DNA of 64,000 nt from Takakia lepidozioides (taxonomy: Eukaryota > Streptophyta > Takakiopsida > Takakiales > Takakiaceae): NCBI GenBank assembly GCA_030704615.1, contig CM060734.1:3722001-3786000 (forward strand), read 5' to 3'. Numbering within the stretch: position 1 is the stretch's first letter; every line of letters begins with the position of its first letter. The notes under the pieces are model-generated. The model was not told where the DNA came from. It searched no databases and worked only from the letters and a program-made list of their open reading frames with translations. Positions 45,230 through 55,290 of this stretch are shown here, piece after piece. The translations under genes were made by a program, and so were the position numbers.

Positions 45230-46587
45230 GAGAGAGATAACTCCGGCTTGCAGCCGGCATAACTAAGAGCCACTTCACCTTGCGGCTACTGCCCCCTTTC
45301 GGGGGTGGACCCTTTAAAGCTAGGGGGTGCCCGGAGGGCACATTGGGGACCTAGGGTAGGTGGTTGGGGGAGGGTACCCCAGGGGTAGGCGGAGTCAGGA
45401 GGTCAAAGAGGTATGCGACTCAAGTTGTCTTTTGTTGGTGATAATAGCAGTGAGGGAACGGAGTGCCGTCAGGTAGATAGCTTTAAAACATTTGTGGATA
45501 GAGATAAGTGGGATTTTGAAGTTATTGTGAAGGGCAGAGATACTGGCATTGTGTATTCCACCCCATGTGCCAACTATAATGACTATTATGGGGCTGATAG
45601 ACCAACCACGACGGCGAATAGCCTGAATGAGCGGGGCATATTTTTGGCGTTTTTCAAGTATAGAGGAGGCGGGGTAGTGGTCATTACAGTATGTAAACTC
45701 AATGAAGTGTATAGTGAGTTCAGGGGACGGTATGCTAGGAGGCGAGGTGCCGATAGGCAACCCGAGCACCAAGAGGATGTCGGGGTAGAGTCGGGCAGGG
45801 CATGTGCAGGGGGAGCGGGGTCTACACGAGCATGGTAGTAGCCATGTGGGCACCGTGTGGTCGGGAGGTCTACCCTGGTAGGTGCCTGCATTGATGAGGG
45901 AGAACCAACGTGTTTCAGGTCTATTTAGGAGGAGTTTGTGGATGTGCCAGATGGCATGGTTATGTCGGGTGACTCTGAGGCCATGAATGATAGGGTGAGT
46001 GCAGAGGCTAAGCAAATGTAGCCATGTATCCCGGGTCGGGTGTGTGTTCGCACATAGCGGGCAATTTGGGGAGGGATGGAGACGTGGCCAGAAGGTGTGT
46101 TTGCATTGCTGGCCCATGTATTGGGCATATCTGAATTTGAGAGTCTGCCTGATTTGGGCATCTGTGGCGATATTGGTGCGCCAAAAATGGTTAGATAATT
46201 TATGATGAAGAACCTCCGAGTGTGTCCATTTCTGGACATGTAGCTTGGTGAGGCTGGCGGAGGTCGAGGCTTGTTTATGGGCTTCGCGGGTAAGGGTGGT
46301 TGAGAGATTGCGAATAAGGCGAGGCAAATTGGGACCTGGAACTGGGTGGATGAACCAAAAGGGGTGCGTATGGGCAACGTGTATGGGTTTTGACGTAGGG
46401 TTCACCTTTGGACATGTAACCTCTTTCTGGGCGAAGAAATCGGCCATGTCGTTACGGGTGATGCCGGTGTGGGAGCGGATTTTAATGAAGTATATGGGTT
46501 GGTCTAAGGAGATGGCAAGATGAGCAATGACGGATATAAGGTTCCTGTCGGAGTGATAATGGTGAGAGGAAGGGCGGGAGAGGTGGT
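45230..46587 (-). mobile_element. 5'-truncated LINE inserted in the 120-bp satellite, 13-bp target duplication
   Basis: TAATATGATATGA flanks it at 45217-45229 and 46588-46600. The 3' end on the minus strand is a structured GC-rich tail (about 45400-45240) ending in a TCTC repeat, and the 5' end begins within ORF2. Truncation plus a variable-length target duplication is the signature of target-primed reverse transcription. The intact C-terminal ORF suggests a fairly young insertion. Confidence 0.88.
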
Positions 46588-46612
46588 TAATATGATATGA
46601 AACGAAATTCAT
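45395..46612 (-). CDS. LINE ORF2 C-terminal part: RNase H, zinc finger, nuclease-like end
   Basis: A long open frame without stops; the first codons come from the flanking repeat. Near the N-terminus IYFIKIRSHTGITRNDMADF matches the end of a LINE RNase H (SHxGIxxNxxAD). The middle has CPLC...WLHLLSLC, a C-C-H-C finger of LINE C-termini. The last third has RLYPDILLV and, about 28 residues on, IEFTYCND then EKRQKYAPL, a PD...E arrangement like PD-(D/E)xK or restriction-like endonucleases of R2-type LINEs. The RT and any N-terminal endonuclease are lost by truncation. It may be the same family as the LINE at 17542. Confidence 0.75.
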   Translation of the reverse strand: MNFVSYHINHLSRPSSHHYHSDRNLISVIAHLAISLDQPIYFIKIRSHTGITRNDMADFFAQKEVTCPKVNPTSKPIHVAHTHPFWFIHPVPGPNLPRLIRNLSTTLTREAHKQASTSASLTKLHVQKWTHSEVLHHKLSNHFWRTNIATDAQIRQTLKFRYAQYMGQQCKHTFWPRLHPSPNCPLCANTHPTRDTWLHLLSLCTHPIIHGLRVTRHNHAIWHIHKLLLNRPETRWFSLINAGTYQGRPPDHTVPTWLLPCSCRPRSPCTCPARLYPDILLVLGLPIGTSPPSIPSPELTIHFIEFTYCNDHYPASSILEKRQKYAPLIQAIRRRGWSISPIIVIIVGTWGGIHNASISALHNNFKIPLISIHKCFKAIYLTALRSLTAIITNKRQLESHTSLTS

Positions 46613-47100
46613 TCATTGGGCGATCGAATGGTTGAGCATCCAAATGATTTTGTTTGCTTTCAAACTTTGTCACTATGTTCAACATACCATGAATCAAGTC
46701 CCGGACTAATATGAGATCAATCAAAATTCATCCAATGGCTCAACGGATGGTTTCCCATCCAAATGATTTTGGTTTGCTTTGAGACTTTGCCAGTATGTTC
46801 AATGTACCATCTAACAGGTCCCCGAGTAATATGAGATCAATCAAAATTCATTCAATGGCTCAACGGATGGTTGCCCATCCAAATGATTTTGGTTCGCTTT
46901 GAAACTTTGCTAGTATGTTCAATGTACCATCTAACAGGTCCCAGAGTAATATGAGATCAATCGAAATTCATTCAATGGCTCAACGGATGGTTGCCCATCC
47001 AAATGATTTTGGTTCGCTTTGAGACTTTGCCAGTATGTTCAATGTACCATCTAACAGGTCCTAGAGTAATATGAGATCAAACAAAATTTGGTCAATGGGC
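46601..47100 (+). repeat. 120-bp satellite, regular tandem copies
   Basis: TAATATGAGATCAATC recurs at 46709, 46828, 46948 and 47067, giving units of 119-120 bp with TTCAATGGCTCAACGGATGG and CATCCAAATGATTTTGGTT. Copies differ by a few percent. Confidence 0.92.
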
Positions 47101-48480
47101 CGATGAGGCGTTCACCTATCATCCAATTTTGTTCACTGGAAAAAAAAAAAATCTTGTCATGGGTGAACGACTATTACACCCATTGAACGGATGTGGTTGA
47201 AGCCCAACTTTTGGCCGCATGTGCTTGAATATGTGTGCAACACATGTGCGGAGATAGAACAGATAATTATTATTATTTAATTTTTTTATAAAAATTGCCT
47301 CCCAAACGACGCGCTCACCCTTCAACCAATTTAGAATTAAATAGAATTCAAATGAATTTCAAGCAAATAATTATGTTTACACTGTCTTCGATTGGGGGTT
47401 TCTGCTACGCCACGATCTTATTTTTGGCTCAATCTTATTCTATGGGTTCAACCCTCACACCGCTACAGCCCTGCAAAAATTTGGGCCAAACACAAATGGA
47501 AAAAAAATAAAAATAAAAATAAATCTCTTTGTTTACTATTGCAGAACTCTCTATGAAGAGTGCATGAAGTAGTAGACAAATCAAGTTTGGAGTGCAAATG
47601 AGGGAATAAACTGTGGTTTTGGGTCTAAGTGACTTTTGTTCACTCCCAAATTTGGCATCCACATTGTATATGCCGTCATTGGACATATGGTTCAAAAATG
47701 GAATTAAAAAAAAATCATGTGCACGCGAAACACAGTCCAACAGGTCCAGAGTAATAGTAGATCAAACGGAATTCAGTGAATGGGTCAACGGATCGTTGCC
47801 CATTGAAATGACTTTGGTTTGCTTTGAAACTTGCCAGTACGTTTGGTACACCCTCTCACAGGTCCCGGACTAATATGAGATCAATCGAAATTCGTTCAAT
47901 GGCTCAACGGATGGTTGCCCATCCAAATGATTTTGGTTCGCTTTGAGACTTTGCCAGTATGTTCAATGTACCAAGTAACAGGTCCCAGAGTAATATGAGA
48001 TCAAACAAAATTCGTTCAATGGGCCAATGAGGCGGTCACCTATCATCTAATTTTGTTCATTGGGAAAAAAAATCATGTCATGGGTAAACGACTATTACAC
48101 CCATTGAACGGATGTGGTTAAAGCCCAACTTTTGGCCACATGTGCTTGAATATGTGTGCAACATATGTGCGAAGGTACAACAAAAGAAAAAAACATTTGC
48201 CTCCCCAACGACGCGCTCACCCTTCAACCAATTTAGAATTAAATAAAATTTAAATGAATTTCAAGCAAATAATTAGGTTTACACTGTCTTTGATTGGGGG
48301 ATTCTGCTACGTAACAATTTTAGTTTTTCCTAAATCTTGTTCTGTCGGTTCAACCCTCACACCGCTACATCCATGCAAAAATGTGGGCCAAACAAATATG
48401 GAAGTATATATATATATATATAGTCTTCGCTCACTATTGCAGAACTCTCTATGAAGAGTGCATGAAGTACATCAATTTTC
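47101..48480 (+). repeat. Two diverged copies of the long satellite module
   Basis: GGATGTGGTTGAAGCCCAAC, GACGCGCTCACCCTTCAACC and TTGCAGAACTCTCTATGAAG occur in order at about 47195-47550 and again at about 48110-48445, with 120-bp units between them (47760-48030). This is the same module order as in the 1.14-kb units at 24000-31890, at much lower identity and without the MASLLQLD block. It looks like the ancestral form of the array. Confidence 0.8.
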
Positions 48481-48860
48481 CTTGTTCTGAAACTTTATGA
48501 GTTGATTGCAGATACCTACATACACATCATGATCAAATATGAGACCTTTGTAAATTTGTTTATAGGGTGAACCACTTCTTCCCCATCGCATGAGTGAAAA
48601 TGTGAAGAAAATGCTGCTCATGCAATTGAAATTGGCAGGTGCCGCATATGTGTATTAACAAAATATGTGCATATACAAAATTGGCGGAGTGCTATCAGTG
48701 TGTTATAAAAATTCAAGGTACACCAAAAATCCACATTGTCTATGTACTACGTTGCTAGCGATTCAAATCATAGTCGTCACTGTCAGTCTTCACTTGATGT
48801 TGATGAAGGGGGCAAGGGATGTGATGTTGTGGCCTGATTTGCACTGCCAATACGGAGAGC
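48481..48860. other. No recognised gene
   Basis: AT-rich, with a TATATATATATA tract just upstream (48404-48421). The short open frame at 48665-48871 has no motif. Confidence 0.5.
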
Positions 48861-50203
48861 TGGGACTGTGATCTCGTGATCAATGAGGGGCCCAATGATA
48901 TTGGATCAATGGTGGCCAGCATCCGCCTACTTTCCTAAGAAAGTTGACTTTCTTGCAGACTCTCACGACGTGACGGAGGTGGATCGACGGCAAGTGCTCG
49001 GGCTGCATACAAATCGGCAACGAGGCCGTCCACATTTAGCAACAGAGCCCCCGAAATACGATGAAAACGGTCTGTCCATAGTTACTTCCATTCCTCTACA
49101 ACTGCCTTGATGCTACCCTTGAAACTTTCCAACACCATGTCGCGGGCCCGGTCCCTAATCATTGTGTCGTCCCGACTAAGAGCCTCATCGTACGCCTCTT
49201 TCAATTGACAATGACATGTTATAGCATCTTCCAATTTGGACAGCAACTAATGTCTCCCAATCAGTTCTCGGTCATACAATTCGGTCTGTTCCGACACCCA
49301 TAGAACCTATGGGAGCCGGATAAACCTTGCCCTACTCTGACTCCAATGACTGTCATCGGCCGCAGAGTCAAGAACGTCTATAATTTCGTGAATGATGCGG
49401 TCAATACTGCGATCGGGCACTGTAAACTCCGCGGCCATGTTAACGTTGTTCGTTCCAACCTCATTGTGCAGAACAGTGTCTTCATTGTTTGGAGGCATGT
49501 TTTGAAATTTAACCTCCAACTCGGCTATGCGCAGTCTTTGTCATTCCACAAGGTCCTCCAGGGTCCTGATTCGGTGGTCTCTTTCCGCCAGTTGTTCCTC
49601 TAACGTTCCAGCCGGATGTTACACCGGTGCCTCGGGCACGCCCAGTATCATAGCCTGGGGTGTTCCAAACGTGTCTGGGATGTCGTCCAAATGGTATTGC
49701 ATCGTTGCGTTCCTCCTACTAGCAATTTGCAAATTCACTGGACGCAACAATATCACCTCCACGTCCAACATGACTGCCAAGGTGTACGGGATTTGGCCCT
49801 TAAAGAGTGGTTGACCCCACAATGTGCAATGCACCTCATTTGCCCTATGCTGGAAATGCAAGTTTGTGCAAGACCTGGACTCTGCGTAATTGTTTCTAGT
49901 TTGCACGTCATGCTTATGTCTAGGTCACAATCGATTGATGTGGTACCATTTCACGATTTTTTTGCATCTCACTATTGGCCATCTGAATTCTTGCGGAAAA
50001 CCTTCCAAGCCCTCTTCTGCTAGTATGTTAGGGTCATCATATACTTCCCAATTCAACTCTTGCCTTGACCATTTGATTTTTTTAGGGGGCGGTCCATGTT
50101 CATTGGGGTCATCTCTTCCATGACGCTCATCATCGTGACCCTCTGCCAACACTAAACAAGGTTTACTAAGAAGTAACGGACAGTTAAACACTAAAGCAAA
50201 CAT
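48860..50203 (-). pseudogene. Decayed coding region with a coiled-coil segment, family unknown
   Basis: Minus-strand frames read in order: 50203-49925 (PPPKKIKWSRQELNWEVYDD, then EGFPQEFRWPIVRCKKIVKW), 49906-49619 (VILLRPVNLQIASRRNATMQ), then EEQLAERDHRIRTLEDLVE before a stop and LRIAELEVKFQNMPPNNED (heptad-like), VPDRSIDRIIHEIIDVLDSA, and TMIRDRARDMVLESFKGSIK near 49160. Single stops separate long protein-like stretches. The arrangement resembles a retroelement gag or a transposon accessory protein, but no diagnostic motif is present. Confidence 0.4.
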
Positions 50204-50358
50204 GGAAATGACTAAGAACTAAACGACAGGTAAGCACATGGCGATCTGGAAAGAAACAATACTATTGACCCTAAACCCGAAACGGGTTTGAATAAGTGTC
50301 AGAATAGTTCTTATAAGCTAATTTTGTAGAATGAAATGATCATGGCAGACAAAGGAGG

Positions 50359-50938
50359 CAACGACCGTCATTACTAGCGGTCACTTTTATTTTTATTTTT
50401 TTGTAAATGGAGCGACCGCCAAGGTGGCGGTCACTTCTAGAAGGTGTGCCCTGTGCGTGGCCTGATGAATGAGGGAGGGGGGGGCATATAAGCCAATGAA
50501 GGCTCATTCTCCCCCCACTTCCTCTCCACACAACTTCTGTATGCGTGGCATATAACTATTCCACGACACGTAGTCATATGGAGAAAGAGGCCATTGGCTG
50601 GGTATGGGGTATTTTTTGCCGCGATTTCTGTGAAGTCGTTGCAGAATGCTCCGAGGGGCCCACTCCTTGCCATGGTTACCCATTGCCGCCGACCATGGAA
50701 ATATGTTGACATTAAATCCCTGAAAATAAAAAATAAAAGCGACCGCCAGTAATGGCGGTCGCTGCATTTACAAAAAATAAAAAATAAAAGCGACCACTAG
50801 TAATGACGGTCGCTGTATTTACAAAAATAAAAAATAAAAGCGACTGCCAGTAATGGTGGTCGCTCCATTTACAAAAAAATAAAAGTAAAAGCGACCGCTA
50901 GTAATGGCGGTCGCTGCATTTACAAAAAATAAAAAATT
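50359..50938. mobile_element. Element edged by tandem palindromic GCGACCGCC repeats
   Basis: On the right, four units of 50-58 bp from 50738 each hold AGCGACCGCCAGTAATGGCGGTCGCT-type palindromes separated by ATTTACAAAAAATAAAAAAT. On the left at 50359-50436 the same unit appears inverted. The inside (50437-50730) is unique and has an open frame at 50712-50437 without known motif. Edge repeats that are each hairpins and face each other suggest a foldback-type transposon. Confidence 0.7.
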
Positions 50939-52612
50939 GTCATGGTTTTAGTCATGGTTAACTAGAATTACCTACTTCTAGTTAGCTAGGACATTTTAGA
51001 TATTTACATTTATATTTTGTGTGTTGGGACTTCATTTGGTCTCATGCCAAGTGAGGTGTCAAGCCTCACTTGGGACATGGGGATAGGTTTTCCCCTTGTG
51101 AGGGTTGATGAGGGCTCATCTTCTTGTAGTTGAGCCTCCATGAGCCTCTCTCACCTCCATAACTCTAGGTATTGAGAGGGAGTGTGTTGAGGGCTTTGTA
51201 GGGTGGATTCCTTTAGCAAAGGTGCCCTTGGCTTGACTTAGTTTATGTGATAGAGTGGATTTCACCTGGAAGGACTATGGCTTGTTCTTAGTGTGATTGC
51301 TTCATGCTTTGAGAGTTTTCATTGTCTTCCACTTCTCTCATTTTTCATCTCTTATCACTACAAGAAGATCACCTTATGCTTGTGAGTGCGGAGAAGGATT
51401 AGTTTTGCACTTGTATGTTAAAGAGGTTGAGATCTAGGAGAATTTAGCTCTTGTATCACAAGGCTTGCAAGGGGTTGCAAGGAAGGGTGCTCGGGTGTTG
51501 CATGCACCAAGGAGTTGGAGAGCTTGAGAAGAAAGCTCTTGAGTCACAAATTTTGCAAGGATTGCAAGGAGGAAGTCTTGTGTGTGTGGAAGTATGAATT
51601 CTAGGGTTTGAGAATCCTTTGTATGCATTATGGAGTCAATGGTGTGTGTCATGGCTTGTGGAGAGTGACAAAAGGCTTGTTAGTGCTTATTTCACTATCA
51701 AGCTAGGGTTAAGCAAGTTCAAAGTGTGGATGTTATGGAAGAGAAGCCAAGGAGCTACATAGGCTTGGGCTTGAAGACAACAAGGGCAAGCACTTGGAGA
51801 GCACTAAGAAGCTCAAGAGGTTTCGAAAGGGAGCATGTGAAGAAATCTTCCAATCATGGTGGTGTGGAGCCAAGCTTAGGGCATTGGAAGGGCTTGGAGA
51901 ACATATGGTGGGAAATCCTTGAAGGGAAATCATCATTCAATGTATGCATAGCTTCACCCTAACTATGTAATGTGACAAGAGGGGGAGGCAATATTTGGCT
52001 ATTCATGCTCTTGATAGTGCGAGCTTTGTGGTGGATAGTTGACCAATCAAGTAGTGCATGTGTGGAGCATGCTCTCTTGAGTTTGTAAGTTCAAGTTTGA
52101 GAAATGGAGCTCTTGAACTAGCAAGAGGTGAAGGCCTTGAGATCCATTTGTGTGTGAAGTGGAGAGGTGTTGATTCATGTTATGATGAAGGAGAGCAACA
52201 CATAGGCCAAGAGGTCATGGAACATGCATTCAAATGACCAAGGGGAGCACATGGATGATGGATTGGTGCAAGACCCCAAATGAGGCATATGGCGTGAGAG
52301 TGGGATCCAAGGCGGATTGCTTGGGAGCATTATTGTAAGTGACAAGCATTGCTCCTACACATTGAGATAATTTGTGTTGATTTGGAGCAATTGTCATGTG
52401 ATGAGGAGACAAATGCATGATTGCTCGGCAATGGAGATATGGTAGTTTGCAATCAAATCCCAAGGACTAGAAGGGGGATTGATTTGGTGGACAATGACTT
52501 GCAAGTTGAGTTGGACCACTCTTGGTTGCACATTGGGGTGGAAGAGAGCAAGAAGATGCCTCTTATGACCACCTAGAGACCATATTTTTGCTTGAGTAGA
52601 AGCATAGAAGTC
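50939..52612 (+). repeat. LTR and leader-like non-coding sequence of a plus-strand Gypsy element
   Basis: It begins TGTCATGGTTTTAGTCATGG and has AAGTGAGGTGTCAAGCCTCACTTGG near 51049, similar in layout to the LTR at 54982 (AAGTCAGGTGTCAAGTTTAGTTTGACACCTGA). There is no coding sequence; the text is rich in CAAGG and TTGAG words. The end of the LTR and the primer site are not identified. gag, protease and RT of a plus-strand element are absent. Confidence 0.4.
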
Positions 52613-54732
52613 AAGGACTTGTGGACCAGGAGTGGCAGTGGGAAGATGAGCAAGAACGAGCTTTCCAAGAGCTCAAGGCGAGGTTGACCTCGGCGCCCAT
52701 CTTGAGATGACCTATCAGGGGGCGTCATTTTCAGCTGCATACAGATTGGAGCATGCTGGGGCTTGGAGCGGTGCTCACACAGGTGGATGATGAGGGAAGA
52801 GAGTTCGTAGTGGCTTATGCTAGCCGCTCGAACAACGTTGCAGAGACTAAGTATAGCTCATATGAGGGAGAATACTTAGCTGCATTGTGGGCCATGACAC
52901 ACTTCAAGTGCTATCTATACGGCAATCTCTTCACCCTTGTCACGGATCACCAACCACTCAAGTGGTTGATGGAGTCAGACAAGCTTACGGGGAAGCTTGC
53001 ACAGTGGGCACTGATCCTTCAAGAGTATGATTTTCAGGTTGTGCATCGACCAGGTTTGGTCAATCGCAATGCAGATGGGTTGAGTCGCAATCCATGCACA
53101 AGCCAGCAGGATGACACTGGAGCTCGGTGGCATGGTGAGACGGACGAGGAGATGGTGCCCGGATGGCTTGCATCTGCATTTCTATGTATCTTGGCAGTGG
53201 AAGGCCAGGTTGGACCTGCAATAGGGATGACTGTAGATCAAGTGTCTGAGGACCCTGAGGCCAGCAATGAGCAAGGTGACGCCAAAGATATACATGAGGA
53301 TTCAACTGTGTTGGACTACCTCCGCACTGGAGACACGACAGCCACTGTGACTGCCAAGGAGAGGGATCGGATCCTACAACGAGCCAAGAGGTTCAAGTGG
53401 GAGGGGACACACCTGCTCTAAGTGTGGGAGGATGGTCGAGTGAGGATTGTGCCTCACCCAACACAACGGGCACGGTTAGTGCGGCATGCCCATGAGGAGT
53501 TGGGGCATTTTGGGGTGCGACGCACTCATAGTCTACTGCAGGGGCAGTATTGGTGGCGTGGTATGCACACAGAGGTGCAACAATTTGTGGCTAGGTGCAT
53601 GGTATGTGACAGGGTGCGTGCTTCATTCAACGCCCATACTCCACAATTGCACCCTCTTCCGATCATGGGATTGGGCTACAGGTGGAGTCTTGACTTCGCA
53701 AGGCCGTTGCCACTGACCATGCGCCACAACAAGTACGTGTTGGTGATGGTGGAGCACTTCTCCAAGTAGATCGAGTTGGTTCCATTGTCGGATAAGGCTA
53801 GTGAGGGAGCTGCGTATGCATTCTTGGATTGTGTGCTTAGCCGATTCGGTGCTCCAGCTGAGGTACTCACGGACCAAGGGAGAGAGTTCTTGGGGGAGTT
53901 TCAGGCTTTGTGTGACAAAGCCTTGGTAGACCACCGTACCACTTCTTGGGATCATCCTGAGGCCAATGGCTTGGCAGAGAGGGTTGTTCAGACAGTAAAG
54001 AGGGGTTTGCGCAAGTATGGCTTGCAGAAGGGACACCTAGGAGATTGGGACTTTCAGTTACCCTGGTTAGCCATGGGCTACAGGTTCAGCAAGCAAGCAT
54101 CACTTGCCTTCTTCTCACCATACTTTCTTCTCTTTGGCCGAGAGCCAGATTTGCCTACATCCATTCGCAGAGAAGCTGCTACAGTTCTTAACCTTGACAA
54201 TCCAGACGTGTGGGCACGTGCATGTGAGCAGCGTGCAAAGTTGTTCAAGAAAGTCATGCCCATGGCTTTCGAGAACCTTGTCATTGCACAACATTGTGAT
54301 ACGTTGAGGTATGCTACCATACGTGGTGGGGGTTATCGTCCTGGGGTTCGGAGATTCAACCCTGGTGACTATGTCTATCTGCAGCAGACTGCTCCTACGA
54401 CCTTGGATGTGACTGCAGGACGTGTTATTTTGAGGGTTCGAGAGGTCTTGCCCTCATGCGTCTTGATCTTGGAGGGTCGGGATGGCATAACTTGGAAGGA
54501 CCATGTGCGTAATTGTGCACCATGCCACCTTCCGAATGTCAATGGCAGGATTGACCCAAACCTGACAGTGGTATCTGCAAGTTTGAGGTGCATGTTGTGT
54601 GGGTCTGCTAGAGGGGCAGCCACCATGCTAGTGTGTGATCGATGCTCTAGAGGTTGGCATAAGGGATGCTTGACTCCACTTCTTGAGATGGTTCCGGATG
54701 GGGATTGGTTATGTCCACATTGCATTGGATAG
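52613..54732 (+). pseudogene. Gypsy RNase H and integrase with a C-terminal PHD finger
   Basis: One frame with three stops (52708 TGA, 53419 TAA, 53767 TAG). RNase H: LTSAPILR, LGLGAVLTQVDDEGREFVVA, SSYEGEYLAALWAMTHFKCY, VTDHQPLKWL and NADGLSRNP. Integrase zinc finger: HAHEELGHFGVRRTHSLL and CMVCDRV. Core: WSLDFARPLP, VLTDQGREFLGEF, ANGLAERVVQTVKR (D, D, E present). C-terminus: CMLCGSA, MLVCDRCSRGWHKGCL, DGDWLCPHC, a complete Cys4-His-Cys3 PHD finger. Many plant Gypsy elements carry a chromodomain here; a PHD finger could tether integration to a histone mark (inference). It begins just after the RT connection; gag-RT is missing. Confidence 0.9.
54582..54729 (+). CDS. PHD finger at the end of the integrase
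   Basis: C-x2-C, C-x2-C, H-x2-C and C-x2-C with a Trp just before the His and the Trp-Leu-Cys at the end, in the same frame as the integrase, followed by the stop at 54730-54732. There is no intron or stop between the integrase C-terminal region (FNPGDYVYLQ, PSCVLILEGRDG) and the finger, so it is part of the polyprotein. It is distinct from the retroviral H-H-C-C integrase finger, which is also present upstream. Confidence 0.92.
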
Positions 54733-54969
54733 TGGGAGTGGATACAACCATGGAAGACTAACAAGAAACGCAAGGCCAAGCTACTAGGAGACCTTGAACA
54801 CACGAGATCGTGGCTCAAGTTCACAGATTGCAAGACGGCGACTAACTCTTGTACCCGGCCTCTTGATCTATAGAGTTTGAGTACAATAGGGACAGTGATA
54901 GAGGACTTAGTACGGCTGTGGCTATTACATCTTGTAGCTATCTGGAGTTAGAGGGACCTATCCACCAGC

Positions 54970-55290
54970 TAGGGGGGCGATTGTGACAGACTACTTTATT
55001 GTGCATATATGCGTGGTGTGGTTTGGACAACGATGTAGTTGTGTAGCGATATGTATGCGCACGACAGCTGTCAAGTTAAATAAACACAGTGTGAAACTAA
55101 CTAGAATAAAGCTAGTTATTTGTATTTAACACTTAGATTTAGTTCAAGTATTAAGTCAGGTGTCAAGTTTAGTTTGACACCTGAACCGTCTTATCTTCAC
55201 GAGAGCGTCAGTCGTACGGCTCATCTCTCTCGAATTGAGCCTGTACGACCGAGCTCCTTCACCGTTCAGAACCTTAGTTGTTTGTCCTCA
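54970..55290 (+). repeat. Polypurine tract and 3' LTR (partial) of the PHD Gypsy element
   Basis: AGCTAGGGGGGCGAT at 54967-54981 is followed by TGTGACAGACTACTTTATTG. ATAAACACAG and GACACCTGAACC lie inside. The LTR ends near 55290, where minus-strand protease-downstream sequence of the neighbouring element begins. The other LTR is not confidently present. Confidence 0.5.

Noticed and set aside
45413-45838. Plus-strand open frame of 141 codons
   Set aside because: It is antisense to the LINE ORF2, which has clear RNase H and zinc-finger motifs.
50738-50938. Regular palindromic repeats at 50-58 base spacing, CRISPR-like at first sight
   Set aside because: The spacers are AT-rich and nearly identical to one another, the genome is eukaryotic and there are no cas genes. 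It is a tandem hairpin repeat.
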